64,000 nucleotides of DNA from Hymenobacter aerophilus DSM 13606 (GCF_000382225.1 NZ_KB907807.1:15900-79899); one strand, 5' to 3'; positions 43,428 to 52,752 are shown, numbered from the stretch's first letter. Numbers and translations are program-made. Notes: a model not told the origin generated them from the letters alone.

Positions 43428-43540
43428 CCCCGCCGACCGAGTTCGGGCTGAGTTCAGGCCGGAATAGGGCTTAGCGGAATGTAAGCGGCGAAAAAAAATC
43501 CTACCACCCAAAGCGCAACTATTATCTGCATCAACCCGCT

Positions 43541-43577
43541 ACCGGAAGCCTTGCCCGCGGTAGGCCAGGCTTCCGGT
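43541..43577. other. hairpin beyond the alpha-2-macroglobulin gene
   Basis: ACCGGAAGCC and GGCTTCCGGT pair perfectly (10 bp) across a 17-nt loop, just past the minus-strand stop near 43583. There is no T-run, so factor-independent termination is doubtful. Confidence 0.5.
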
Positions 43578-43582
43578 TCGCG

Positions 43583-46500
43583 CTATTTCTGCCCGGCAAT
43601 ACTTACCCGCGTACCGGCCGAGTGGGTGGTGAATTCGGGCGCGTAGAGGCACTGCAGCTGCGAGAGGCCGCCGCTGAAATTGCCCGCCTGCGCCGCCCGC
43701 AGCCGGTACTCGAAGGTATGGGTACCCTTGGGAAAATAGCTGATGAAAAAGTTGGTAGCCGCGTCGCGGGGGCTCTCGTAGTAGCCCAGGCCGCTTTGGT
43801 AGCGGTAGCCGCTGGTCTGGGCGATGAGCTCCAGGCCGGCGGCGCGCTGGTCCTTGAGATGCACGTACTCCAGGTCGCGGTCGGCGCACAGTATCAGGCG
43901 CACCACCAGCACGTCGCCCACCCGTAGCGGCGCGGCGGGTGTGAGGGGCTCCAGCACGGGGCCGGCGGCGGTGCGCTGCTCGCGGTAGAGGCGGCGCTCC
44001 AGCTGCAAGCCGGTAGCGGCGGGCGTTACCTTATCAAGCTGCTCGAAATACTGCCAGTACAGAGCGCCCCAGGCCACCCCGGCATCGGGCTTGCGCACCG
44101 TTACGCGGCCCTGGGCGGGCTTGATTTCAGTGGCGGGCCAGCTGATTTTGTAGTAGCCGGTGCCGGCCTGCTGGCTCGTGGGCTGGGCGGGCTGGCCGCC
44201 TACCGTTACCGTGAGCGGCTCGGCGGCGGGCTTCAGCCAGTCGGAGCCGCGCAGCAGCAGGGCGTAGCAGGCGTCGGCGGTGGCGCGGGTGCTGGCCCAG
44301 TTCTGCACCTGCTTTTGCTTGAGCAGCCAGAGCTTTAGTTCATCCACGGCCCGCTGGTCGTTTTTGATTTCGTCGTAGGCTTCGATGAGTGTGGCCTGGG
44401 TTTCGGTGGGGGCCTCGCGCCAGTAGTAACCGGGGCGCACGTCTTTCCAGTACATCCCCAGCTCAGGGCTGTGGAGGGCGTTTTCGCTGAGCGCAGTCAT
44501 GATTTGACCCACGGCGGCGGACTGCGTTTTGGCCCGGTGCAGGGCCAGCGCCGTCTGGGCCTGCAGGTAGCGGGTGCGGCCGGGCCAGTAGGTGGCAGCC
44601 TGTTGCTGGTAGTACGCCCAAGCCGGCTGGGCTGCCTTGGGCACGACTACGGCCGGCCAGAAGCTGCGAGCGTACAGGGCCTGAATCTGCACATCGTTCA
44701 GGTGGTCGGCCTTCAAATCGACCTTGGGCTGCTTGCACAAACGGGCGTAATCCTGCTGCAGCTCGCCATCGAGGTAGGCCAGCGCATTTTGCAGCAGCGG
44801 GCGGGCCTGCTCGTCCTGCATGGCATCGAATGCGCCCAGGCGTTGCAGCTTGCCGAAGCCGGCCACAATAAGCTGGGTGATGTAGCGGTCGGCGGGCATC
44901 TTTTCAAACCACGGGAAAGCACCGTCGGGGAGTTGCTGCTGGCGTAGCTTGGCCAGGGCGCGGGCAGTTTCGGCTTTCAGGCGAGGCTCATCGAACAGCT
45001 CGGCGAGGCGGCGCATGCGCTCGGTTTCGCTCTGGGCGTCGCGCAGCCAGGGCGTTTCCTGGAGCAGCAGGTTTTTGAGCTCCTGGTTCTGCTCCAGCTT
45101 GCTGCTCAGGGCCGCTTGGTCGCCGGCCTGGGCGGCGCGCTGCCACTCGGCCAGCGTGGTGCGCAGGGCCGGGCTGCTTTGCAGAATTTTGGCGGCCAGC
45201 AGGTTGGCGTAGAGGCGGCTGAACACCTGCTCGGAGCACTCGTAGGGGTACTCCATCAGGTAGGGCAGCGCCTGCACGGCGTACCAGGCCGGGTTGGGCG
45301 TCATTTCCAGCGTGAGCGAGTAGTTGCGCCGGGTGGCCGAGGTGGTGCTGGTCAGCTTCTGCAGCTCGAACTCGCGGGTGGCCGGCCCCACAATCGGCAG
45401 CGGCAGGCTCTCGGTAATCAGCAGCCGGTTGGGTAGCACCGGCAGCGTGTTCTGCTCGCCATCCTCGACAGTTGTTTGGTTTCTGGTTTCTGGTTTCTGG
45501 TTTTTGGCCTCCTTGCGAGCCTTGCGGCCCTTAATTCTTAATTCTTCATTATTAATTACTAATTGACCTTTAGCTACCACCTTGTAGGTTACGGCCTCCA
45601 AAGGCATCTGGCCCTCGGCAGTTTCGGGCAGGGTGAGGCTCCAGCTCAAGGCCTGGCTTTGGTTGGCAGGCAGGTTGAAGGCGAGTTGGGCAGGACTTTG
45701 CAGCAGCCGGGCTTCGAGGGGCTGCTGGGTGCGGGCGTCGAGCAGGAAAATCTGGGCGGTGCCGGTCAGAACTTCGGCGGTGAGGTTGCTAAGCTTGGCC
45801 TGAAAGATGAGCTGGTCGCCTTCGCGGAAGAAGCGCGGCGCGTTGGCCGTGATTTGCAGCTTCTTTTGCGTCACCAGCTCGCGGCGCAGCTGGCCGGTGC
45901 GCAGCTGCCGGTCGTGGGCCAGGGCCAGCAGCTGCCAGCGCGTCACGGCCTCAGGCATCTGGAATTCGAGCACAGTTTCGCCCTGGGCATTGGTACGCAA
46001 TGCGGGCAGCCAGAAGGCCGTTTCGCGGAAGTCGGTGCGGGCCTGCACCTGGCTTAGGTCGGGCCGGGACGCCGACTGGCCTTGCTCTGCACTGGTTTCT
46101 TCTATTTGAACTCCGGCCACTTTTCCGGCAAGCGCGCTGGCCATTGGTGCAGGCGCCGCCATATCGGCCGCCTCGGCATACCCCGTCACAACTACTTCAC
46201 TTAGCTGCTTGCTATCGGCACTCATCGCCACATTCATGCGAAGCGTTCCTCTACTGCGCCGCGCAACAGCATCCTCCCTCAGATAGCCCCACATATTCAG
46301 GTGCGGGTACTCCACTTCGTCGGGCGACTCGCCATGCGGCTGCGTATCAAACAGTTCCTGCCCTTCTTCTGTACCAAAACGCCCCTGCCAGGCCAGAATA
46401 GCCGCGTAAAATCGTTCTGGCAGCGTCAATGGCTGGAAATTATGGGTCCGGAACACGTCGAGCGACTGGTCGTAGAGCGTGGCCAGCAGCTCGGCGTCGG

Positions 46501-49500
46501 CGGGCTTGCCGTTGGTTTGCTTGATGGTAACGCGCCAGGTTTCCTGCTGGCCGGGCTGCAGCTTGTCGCGGAACGTGGCAATATCGAGCAGCAGCGGGGC
46601 GGGCGGTTCGGCCACTTGTACCGGGGCCGTGTGGGTGTAGAGGCGGTTGTCGCCTACCTGCGTGAAGTGCACGTAGAGCTGGCCCTCGCCCAGTGCGGCG
46701 GGCACGGGCACCTCCACCACGCGCTGTTCGCCAGCGCGCAGCGTCAGCCACTCCGAGCGCAGCGGCCGGCCGTTGGCTTCGGCAGCCAGCAGCACGCGGG
46801 CGCCGGCCAGCGAGCTGCCCACCAGAAAGCGGGCCACGCCGCCGGGCCGCACGCTGTCCTGCAGGGCCACAAACCAATCGGTGGTGGGCACTGGCAGCCG
46901 GGCGGCGGCCGGGTCGAAAAGGGTGAAGAACTGCTCGGCTTTAGCAGTCGGCTGGCCCGGTTTGGCGGGCGCCGCGGTGGCTTCGAGCAAATAGCGGCCG
47001 GGCTCCTGACGGGCCAACTGGGCGGCCAGTTCGGGTAGCTGAGGCGTTTTTTCGGTATTGAAGGGCAGCGTGGCTACCAGCGTGCGGGCCCAGGTGCTGT
47101 CGTTGTCTTCCAGAGCGTAAGCATCAAGCGGAAACTGGCGGCGAAACTCCTCGCGGCTCAGGCCCTCACGCTCGGGCCGCGGCCACGCACGCGGCCGAAA
47201 GGCGGTGGCGGGCGGCGTGAGGCGGTACAGGTGCAGCTCGCCCGTGGCGGGCAACGCCTCGCCGGTGGCGTTGGTGCTCAACAGCTGCAACTCAGTTGTT
47301 GCTGGCAGCTCGGCGCGGTTGAGCAGCGCGGGCAGCTGCAGGCGTAGCGTGAGGGCCGCGGCACCGAGGCTGATGCGCTGCTGGCCGCTGCGGGTTTCGC
47401 CGGCTGCGTCCGTCACATCGGCCGTTACCTCGAACACGTAGCCCGGCCCGCCGGGGCCACGCTTGCCACCAGGACTGTTTTCATCAGCCTGCGCTACGAA
47501 CGTAATGGCGAAGCCGCCAGCCGAATCGGTACGGGCCGTGCCGCTGGTAATTTCCTGCTCGGCCGGGCCACCGCCGCCGTAAAAGCCGCGCCCAAACCAG
47601 GGCCAGAACGTGCGCCGCACCACCCGGTACTGCACCGTGGCGCCATCGACGGGCTGGCCGGCGTAGGCCGTAGCCGTGCCGCGCACCGTGACGGGCTGCC
47701 CCAGCACGGGCGTGCCCTGCACCGGCGCCAGCGCCACCCGGAACGTGGGCCGCTTGTAGTCCTCGACGGAGAAATATGCATTCCGCGGGTCGTCCGCCGC
47801 ACTGGCCACTAGGCTCATCTGGCCGTTCAGCAAGCCGGTGGGCAGCACGAAGGAGCCATGGAAGGAGCCGAATTTATTGGTTTGGAATTCGGCCCGCTGC
47901 ACTACCTGCCCGTTCACGTCATGCAGCTCCACCGTCTCCTTGAAATCGGCCAGCACCCGTGCCTGGCCCTTGCGCTTTTCGGCAACAATTCCTTTGAAAT
48001 AGATGGTTTGCCCGGGCCGGTAAATGGCCCGGTCGGTGTACAGGAAGGTGGTGCTTTCCGAATCGTCCTCGTCGTCGTTCAGGTCACGGCGTGCGCCATA
48101 GTAGCCGTGGCCTTCGGTCATCAGCAGCGAGTCGGGGCCCTGCGTAAGCAGCGCCGCCCGCAGTTGCGTGTTCTGGCCCGTTTTTATCTCAACCGGAACC
48201 TGCGCAATGCCTTCGGAGCTGGTGGTTTGCGCCGCGCCGCGCCGCTGCTCGTACTGGCGCTTGGCTTGGTTATAAAATTGAAAAAACGGCAGCACTCGTA
48301 CGCCCGCCAGCGGCGCGCCGGTCTGGCGGTGCAGCACCAGCAGCTCGGGCCCATCGGTGTTAGCAGCACTGCGGCGCAGGTGGCTCAGCTCGCTTACCGG
48401 CACCTCACCAAAGGCCGTCACGATGCCGGGCTGCTCTTTAGTGGGGTTGGTGGGCGTGGTGCTGAGCACGATGAGGTAGCGGCCCAGCGGCAAGGAGGGG
48501 CCGGCCTGCTGCACCGTATGGCTGCGAAAATCGGCCGGGCCGGGCACGTCCAGCGTCCAGGTGGCGGCGGGCTTGGCGGCCAGGGCGCGGGCGTAGCGCT
48601 GCTGCAGGGTCTTGTTCTGGTACAGCTCGGGCTGCTCCAGCTGCCGCAGCTGCTGAGCCGCGCTCAGGCGGTAGGCCGTGGCGTACAGGCGCGGGGCATT
48701 GCGCACGGTCAGCTGCAGCAGCCAGGGCTGATTGGGCAGCAGCACGTCCTCGGTGGTAAAGCCGATTTCTACGCGCTCCAACTCCTGGCGCAAAACTGCT
48801 GCCTGCCCGGCCCCGCGTGTTTTAGGAAACCGCTGCTCTACGGCCAACGCCAGCGCGTGGGCTTTGGAGGGGTCGTCCTGCTGCCAGCTGGCGGCCTCGG
48901 CGGCACCAAACTCGGCGGCCACCGGCGTAGCCTGGTAGGCATCGGCAGCCCGCCGGAGGGCGGCGCGGTATAGCGCGGTTTTGTTTTCCAGCGTGGCGTG
49001 CTGCTGCACGAACTCCAGGCGCTGCAAATCGGCGTCGGCCAGGGCCTCGGGGGCTGTGGTGGCAGTTTGGAGGCGGAAGGCCAGCAGCTGCTGCAACACC
49101 TGCAGGGCATGAAACTGGCCGTTGAGCGAGTCGGCGGCCGGGGCTTCCAGCTTCAGACGAACAAACTCGGCGGCGGGGCCGAACAGTTGGGGGTCAGTCA
49201 GGCGGAACTGCTGGGCGGGCCGGGTGATGTATAGCTCGTCGTTGCCCAGGCCCTCCACGGCCCGGAAAGCCAGCAAATCATACAGCGTGGGGCGGCGGGC
49301 GCGGCCGGCAGCATCGGCCCCGCGGCTGAGGTAGCCTAATTCGGACAGCCGGAGCTGCTGCTGGCGCCGGGGCTCATCGGCCACCGAGGCCCGGTAGTGC
49401 TCCACCACGGCGGCCCCGAGGCGGGCGGCGCCCCAGGTGCGCAGGTCGGCGCGGCTCTGGTCGGCCGTGTCGGGGCGGGCGGCGTTGGTGCGGCTGTACA

Positions 49501-49894
49501 GCTGATAGCGGTGTTGCTGATAATAGTGGGTGTAGAGCTGGGCCAGCAGGCTGTGGAGCACCGGCCGGGCCGGAAACTGCGCCGTTTGCAGGTCGGCCTC
49601 CAGCAGCGCAATGCTTTTTACATCGGCCTCTTCCTCCTTGTTTTCGAGCAGCCGCAGCTTGTAAAGCAGCGTGCGCACGTATTCGGGTGCGGCCTGGGGC
49701 CGGCGGCGCGCCTGCTGATAGAGCGGCTCCAGCAGCTTGGCGGCCGAGGCCGTCTGCCCCTTAGCCAGCAGTTGGTCAATTTTTAGCCAGACGGCGGCAT
49801 TAGGCCCCTCGGGACTGCCGGGCGGCGTCGTTTGCGAAGAACCAGGGGTGAGCAGCATCAGTAGGGCGAAGAGGCAGAGCAGGAAGGAGCGCAT
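43583..49894 (-). CDS. giant alpha-2-macroglobulin family protein with thioester motif
   Basis: This 2103-residue secreted protein has a signal peptide (MRSFLLCLFALLMLLTPGSS), an N-terminal helical/TPR-like part (to about 330), macroglobulin domains including the MG2-like FLYTDRAIYRPGQTIYFKG (about 610), a bait-like and A2M region (TAFWLPALRTNAQGETVLEF), and a thioester domain with CSEQ at Cys1553. Such proteins trap proteases. Two oddities: residues about 1225-1268 resemble a SusC plug start (SEVVVTGYAEA, ALAGKVAGVQIEE), and residues about 1442-1474 are translated dispersed repeat. The frame is intact throughout. No penicillin-binding partner (PbpC) is adjacent. Confidence 0.93.
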   Translation of the reverse strand: MRSFLLCLFALLMLLTPGSSQTTPPGSPEGPNAAVWLKIDQLLAKGQTASAAKLLEPLYQQARRRPQAAPEYVRTLLYKLRLLENKEEEADVKSIALLEADLQTAQFPARPVLHSLLAQLYTHYYQQHRYQLYSRTNAARPDTADQSRADLRTWGAARLGAAVVEHYRASVADEPRRQQQLRLSELGYLSRGADAAGRARRPTLYDLLAFRAVEGLGNDELYITRPAQQFRLTDPQLFGPAAEFVRLKLEAPAADSLNGQFHALQVLQQLLAFRLQTATTAPEALADADLQRLEFVQQHATLENKTALYRAALRRAADAYQATPVAAEFGAAEAASWQQDDPSKAHALALAVEQRFPKTRGAGQAAVLRQELERVEIGFTTEDVLLPNQPWLLQLTVRNAPRLYATAYRLSAAQQLRQLEQPELYQNKTLQQRYARALAAKPAATWTLDVPGPADFRSHTVQQAGPSLPLGRYLIVLSTTPTNPTKEQPGIVTAFGEVPVSELSHLRRSAANTDGPELLVLHRQTGAPLAGVRVLPFFQFYNQAKRQYEQRRGAAQTTSSEGIAQVPVEIKTGQNTQLRAALLTQGPDSLLMTEGHGYYGARRDLNDDEDDSESTTFLYTDRAIYRPGQTIYFKGIVAEKRKGQARVLADFKETVELHDVNGQVVQRAEFQTNKFGSFHGSFVLPTGLLNGQMSLVASAADDPRNAYFSVEDYKRPTFRVALAPVQGTPVLGQPVTVRGTATAYAGQPVDGATVQYRVVRRTFWPWFGRGFYGGGGPAEQEITSGTARTDSAGGFAITFVAQADENSPGGKRGPGGPGYVFEVTADVTDAAGETRSGQQRISLGAAALTLRLQLPALLNRAELPATTELQLLSTNATGEALPATGELHLYRLTPPATAFRPRAWPRPEREGLSREEFRRQFPLDAYALEDNDSTWARTLVATLPFNTEKTPQLPELAAQLARQEPGRYLLEATAAPAKPGQPTAKAEQFFTLFDPAAARLPVPTTDWFVALQDSVRPGGVARFLVGSSLAGARVLLAAEANGRPLRSEWLTLRAGEQRVVEVPVPAALGEGQLYVHFTQVGDNRLYTHTAPVQVAEPPAPLLLDIATFRDKLQPGQQETWRVTIKQTNGKPADAELLATLYDQSLDVFRTHNFQPLTLPERFYAAILAWQGRFGTEEGQELFDTQPHGESPDEVEYPHLNMWGYLREDAVARRSRGTLRMNVAMSADSKQLSEVVVTGYAEAADMAAPAPMASALAGKVAGVQIEETSAEQGQSASRPDLSQVQARTDFRETAFWLPALRTNAQGETVLEFQMPEAVTRWQLLALAHDRQLRTGQLRRELVTQKKLQITANAPRFFREGDQLIFQAKLSNLTAEVLTGTAQIFLLDARTQQPLEARLLQSPAQLAFNLPANQSQALSWSLTLPETAEGQMPLEAVTYKVVAKGQLVINNEELRIKGRKARKEAKNQKPETRNQTTVEDGEQNTLPVLPNRLLITESLPLPIVGPATREFELQKLTSTTSATRRNYSLTLEMTPNPAWYAVQALPYLMEYPYECSEQVFSRLYANLLAAKILQSSPALRTTLAEWQRAAQAGDQAALSSKLEQNQELKNLLLQETPWLRDAQSETERMRRLAELFDEPRLKAETARALAKLRQQQLPDGAFPWFEKMPADRYITQLIVAGFGKLQRLGAFDAMQDEQARPLLQNALAYLDGELQQDYARLCKQPKVDLKADHLNDVQIQALYARSFWPAVVVPKAAQPAWAYYQQQAATYWPGRTRYLQAQTALALHRAKTQSAAVGQIMTALSENALHSPELGMYWKDVRPGYYWREAPTETQATLIEAYDEIKNDQRAVDELKLWLLKQKQVQNWASTRATADACYALLLRGSDWLKPAAEPLTVTVGGQPAQPTSQQAGTGYYKISWPATEIKPAQGRVTVRKPDAGVAWGALYWQYFEQLDKVTPAATGLQLERRLYREQRTAAGPVLEPLTPAAPLRVGDVLVVRLILCADRDLEYVHLKDQRAAGLELIAQTSGYRYQSGLGYYESPRDAATNFFISYFPKGTHTFEYRLRAAQAGNFSGGLSQLQCLYAPEFTTHSAGTRVSIAGQK
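45474..45570. repeat. dispersed AT-rich repeat inserted in frame in the macroglobulin gene
   Basis: Within the gene, sequence becomes AT-rich and contains four 7-bp units TTTCTGG/TTTTTGG (45481-45508), a CCTTGCGAGCCTTGCGGCC stretch, and TTAATTCTTAATTCTTCATT. Read as protein it gives LVINNEELRIKGRKARKEA, a string typical of translated noncoding repeats in Bacteroidota. Flanking protein sequence resumes normal composition on both sides. Confidence 0.7.
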
Positions 49895-50117
49895 AGGGCT
49901 AGAACGAAAGAGAAAGGCAACTTACTAAGATGAGGATGCCAACAGGCACCGAATTGCACAAAGCCCTTCACAGAATAAATATTTTAACACTGATTATCAG
50001 TTATATATATATTTTCACAATAAATGAGGAACTATTTATCTATACAAAGTGAGGAAGCGACTTATGTGGCTGAAAAATTGCTATAACCGAATTTCACCTT
50101 TTTATCTTCCTTTCATC
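49895..50117. other. AT-rich divergent promoter region
   Basis: The 223-nt gap between the macroglobulin gene and the outer-membrane protein gene is strongly AT-rich (49970-50045, with an ATATATAT run). It presumably holds both promoters. No box fits the consensus well enough to name. Confidence 0.35.
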
Positions 50118-50831
50118 ATGCTCACACCAACCCGCACGCTTCTGCTCGCCACAATCCTAACGCTAGGTGGCACCACATGGGCTCAGGCCCAGGTAACTGT
50201 AGGCCCCCGCGTTGGACTGAATCTGGCCAATGTATCTTACAAAACGGATGATAAGGACGATGAGCCGGACACAAAACTGCTGATTTCTCCACAGGCTGGC
50301 ATTACGCTGAATGCCGCTTTCGGCAATCTGGCCCTTCAGCCCTCGTTATTGTTTTCGCAGAAGGGTTTTAAGGTAAAAGAATCTGATAACGTCGGTCCGG
50401 CTAGCTATGAGATAGAAAGCAATACTCGGCTCAATTACCTGGAACTCCCCGTGAACCTGGTATACACGACCGGCGGCACGGAAGGCTTTCAGGTATTTGC
50501 CGGCCCCTACATTGGGGTAGGCCTTGGAGGTAAGCAAAAGTCTACCTACACCGTTTCCGGCCCCGGAATAGACGAATCAGGATCAGAAACTACTAAGATC
50601 AAGTTTGCAGGCAAGGAAAAAGACAATTCGGATGATTTCTACATTAACCAGCCTGATTATGGTTTCAATGGAGGAATTGGCTATAAGAAAGGCCCTATAC
50701 AGGCGCAATTAGGCTATTCTTTGGGCCTGAATACGCTCGTATCGAAGGATAGTGACGGGAAGCGTCCAGATGATATCAAGGTACACAACCGGGTTATCCA
50801 GTTTTCGCTCAGCTACTTTTTCGGCTCGTAA
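50118..50831 (+). CDS. PorT-family outer-membrane beta-barrel protein
   Basis: The 237-residue product (ATG 50118) has a signal peptide ending WAQAQ, then a small beta-barrel starting VTVGPRVGLNLANVSY, the typical PorT/OMP_b-brl_2 opening. Alternating strands follow (NLALQPSLLFSQKGFKV, YLELPVNLVYTTG, FQVFAGPYIGVGLGG) and it ends IQFSLSYFFGS with a terminal aromatic. Base composition is less GC-rich than its neighbours. Role unknown; members are abundant small outer-membrane proteins. Confidence 0.88.
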   Translation: MLTPTRTLLLATILTLGGTTWAQAQVTVGPRVGLNLANVSYKTDDKDDEPDTKLLISPQAGITLNAAFGNLALQPSLLFSQKGFKVKESDNVGPASYEIESNTRLNYLELPVNLVYTTGGTEGFQVFAGPYIGVGLGGKQKSTYTVSGPGIDESGSETTKIKFAGKEKDNSDDFYINQPDYGFNGGIGYKKGPIQAQLGYSLGLNTLVSKDSDGKRPDDIKVHNRVIQFSLSYFFGS

Positions 50832-50847
50832 TCTGCCACGTTAGCAC

Positions 50848-50893
50848 GCAGCACAAAGCCCTGTCGGAATCATCCGGCAGGGCTTTGTGCTGC
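50848..50893. terminator. bidirectional hairpin between convergent genes
   Basis: GCAGCACAAAGCCCTG pairs with CAGGGCTTTGTGCTGC around a 14-nt loop. There is no long T-run, but the position suits termination of both the beta-barrel and DinB genes. Confidence 0.75.
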
Positions 50894-50907
50894 ATAACGA
50901 TGGCGGT

Positions 50908-51489
50908 CTATTTGCTGCTCGTCAGGCCGTCGAGCACTTGTTCGGCCTGCTGCAGATGGCGCTTGAGGTGCTCGACCAGCAACTCGAAGGCATCGGGTAG
51001 CGGCGGCAGCAGCAGCGGCACCACCGGGTTGGGGATGCGGATGGCGTTCATGTTGATGCGGCGGGCCTGGCTGAGCAGGTTGCTCAGCTCGTCGAGCTGG
51101 CGGGTGAACACCTCCACCACCGTGCGCGGCAGCCGCGAGCCGCTGGGCGCGTACTGCTGGGGCGACTTGAGCGGTTTTTCGGCGGCCGGCACACGCATGG
51201 CTGCCGTCAGTTTCTGGCCGAAGTAGCCGTGCTTCACGGTGGCCGCCGGGCGGGTGTTGCGATGCTGGGCCGCCTGAATTTTGCGGCTCATAACGGGCAG
51301 ATAAAGGCCCCCAATCAGGTTGAGGTGCTCCAGGCACTGGCCCACGCTCCAGCGGCCCGGCCCCGGCCCGCGGTTGAGCTGGTCGCTGTCGAGCACCCGA
51401 AAACGGCGGTTGGCCACCTCGCGCACCCGCTCTACATCGGCAGTCAGGGCATCCAGAAATTCGGCAGTGGTAGCAGGATAGGCAGACAT
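50908..51489 (-). CDS. DinB-superfamily protein
   Basis: This 193-residue four-helix-bundle protein has the DinB_2 signature GRWSVGQCLEHLNLIGGLYLP (about 48-68), carrying the first metal-type His, and a late LLVEHLKRHLQQAEQVLDGL helix with further His. DinB-like proteins are metal-dependent thiol S-transferases or of unknown role. The ATG at 51489 was chosen. The gene is divergent from the secreted-protein gene at 51617. Confidence 0.85.
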   Translation of the reverse strand: MSAYPATTAEFLDALTADVERVREVANRRFRVLDSDQLNRGPGPGRWSVGQCLEHLNLIGGLYLPVMSRKIQAAQHRNTRPAATVKHGYFGQKLTAAMRVPAAEKPLKSPQQYAPSGSRLPRTVVEVFTRQLDELSNLLSQARRINMNAIRIPNPVVPLLLPPLPDAFELLVEHLKRHLQQAEQVLDGLTSSK

Positions 51490-51604
51490 AATAGCGGGTA
51501 GTAAAGGACGGGTTTGCGCCGTAATGATACGCGAAGCCGGCCGGTTCGGCAACGGCCGGCGGCCAATTCGTGGCCCCATTACCCGGAAATTGCCGGCTGA
51601 ACGC

Positions 51605-51612
51605 TACTTTCG
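51605..51612 (+). promoter_or_regulatory. candidate -7 element TACTTTCG immediately before a start codon
   Basis: TACTTTCG lies only 5 nt before the ATG at 51617. If it is the -7 box, transcription would begin at or next to the start codon, giving a leaderless or nearly leaderless mRNA. Confidence 0.3.
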
Positions 51613-51616
51613 GACC

Positions 51617-52600
51617 ATGCTTTCGTTCTTTTCACGCTTCGTTCTGCTCCTTCTGCCATTACTGGGCGCGCTGTTGCTGCCAGTGGGCCGGGCCCGGGCC
51701 CAGGCCGCGCCCAATCCCGGCGAGAATATCCCGTTTCTGGTCACGTTCGGGGCCCAGGCCGACCCCAGCTGGGGCGACGACGACTTCAGCCAGACCTTCT
51801 TTTTCCTGGTGCCCAAAGAGCGCCGCCAGCCGGTGTACATCCGCGTGTTCGACCCCGATTGCGGCGGCCGCCACGACGAGCCCAAGGGCAACTGGAACAC
51901 CACCACCAGCTTCAGCCTCTATGGCGGCCCCGATGCCCACTCGGCCCCCGATGCCCGCGCCACCAGCCCCAAGGGAAAGTACCGCGCCGGCACGCTGCTG
52001 GCCCAGAAAACCTTCGGCGCCGAGCCCACCTACGACAACCGCTGGTACACGTTCGGCCCCCTCAATCCGCTCGAAGGCGAGCTGACGCCCGAGTTCGATG
52101 GCTACGTATTCAAGCTGATTGCCCAGGGACTGCGCGGCGACGATGGCAACCTGTACCGCTACTTTCTGAGCTCCTCGCCCACCGAAAACGTGCCCGTGGA
52201 GGGCGGCAACGCCTTCACCTACGAATACTCGTTCCGGCTCACGCCGGTAGTCGGCGCCAAAACCCACCTCTACCCCTTCGTGAACGACCGGGTAGTGAGC
52301 ATCCGGCAGAGCAATTTCGATGTGGATGGCGGCGTGCAGCTGAAGATTTTCAGCGTAGCCAAAAACGGCCACCCGGCCACTGTGAGCGGCAACAACACCT
52401 GGGCCGCCAGCACCCATGCCGTGGTGGCCAAAGAGCACGGCCTCTCGCTTGATTTCCAGCTTACCACCCTCTCCAAAGCCCCCAACGACCTGGTTTTCTT
52501 CGTTACCGACCAGTACGATGTGGCCCTACCCTTCTTCGCCATCCCGCTCGGCGGCCCGCCCCGCTACCGCTACGAGGTGGAGGTGAAGATGCGGGAGTGA
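51617..52600 (+). CDS. secreted protein of unknown function
   Basis: The 327-residue product has a signal peptide (MLSFFSRFVLLLLPLLGALLLPVGRARA). The mature part looks all-beta, with no cysteine apart from one in FDPDCGGRHDEP. Strands such as VYIRVFDPD, FSLYGGPDAH, YEYSFRLTPV and VDGGVQLKIF suggest beta-sandwich domains. No T9SS sorting domain is present. I do not recognise the family. Confidence 0.75.
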   Translation: MLSFFSRFVLLLLPLLGALLLPVGRARAQAAPNPGENIPFLVTFGAQADPSWGDDDFSQTFFFLVPKERRQPVYIRVFDPDCGGRHDEPKGNWNTTTSFSLYGGPDAHSAPDARATSPKGKYRAGTLLAQKTFGAEPTYDNRWYTFGPLNPLEGELTPEFDGYVFKLIAQGLRGDDGNLYRYFLSSSPTENVPVEGGNAFTYEYSFRLTPVVGAKTHLYPFVNDRVVSIRQSNFDVDGGVQLKIFSVAKNGHPATVSGNNTWAASTHAVVAKEHGLSLDFQLTTLSKAPNDLVFFVTDQYDVALPFFAIPLGGPPRYRYEVEVKMRE

Positions 52601-52752
52601 GTTGTTCGTCGTCAGGATAATGGGAATGTCATTCTGAGCGCAGCGAAGAATCTCGCGTGCCAAAGCAACTCTATCGTTAGGGTTACCACTGCCCGCGAGA
52701 TTCTTCGCTGCGCTCAGAATGACATTACCGTTATCCTGACAGCGAACAACTG
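52601..52752. repeat. extended palindrome with GTCATTCTGAG core
   Basis: The core AATGTCATTCTGAGCGCAGC / GCTGCGCTCAGAATGACATT (52625-52726) continues inward through GAAGAATCTCGCG. Outward, GTCAGGATAA (52611-52620) pairs with TTATCCTGAC (52731-52740), and GTTGTTCG (52601-52608) with CGAACAAC. Inverted symmetry therefore extends into flanking sequence right after the upstream gene's stop. Confidence 0.88.

Noticed and set aside
43541..43577. A rho-independent terminator for the macroglobulin gene
   Set aside because: The hairpin is perfect but lacks a T-run and sits downstream at the edge; recorded as a hairpin only.
45474..45570. An intein or group II intron remnant in the macroglobulin gene
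   Set aside because: Far too short, with no splice motifs; it is low-complexity repeat sequence in frame.
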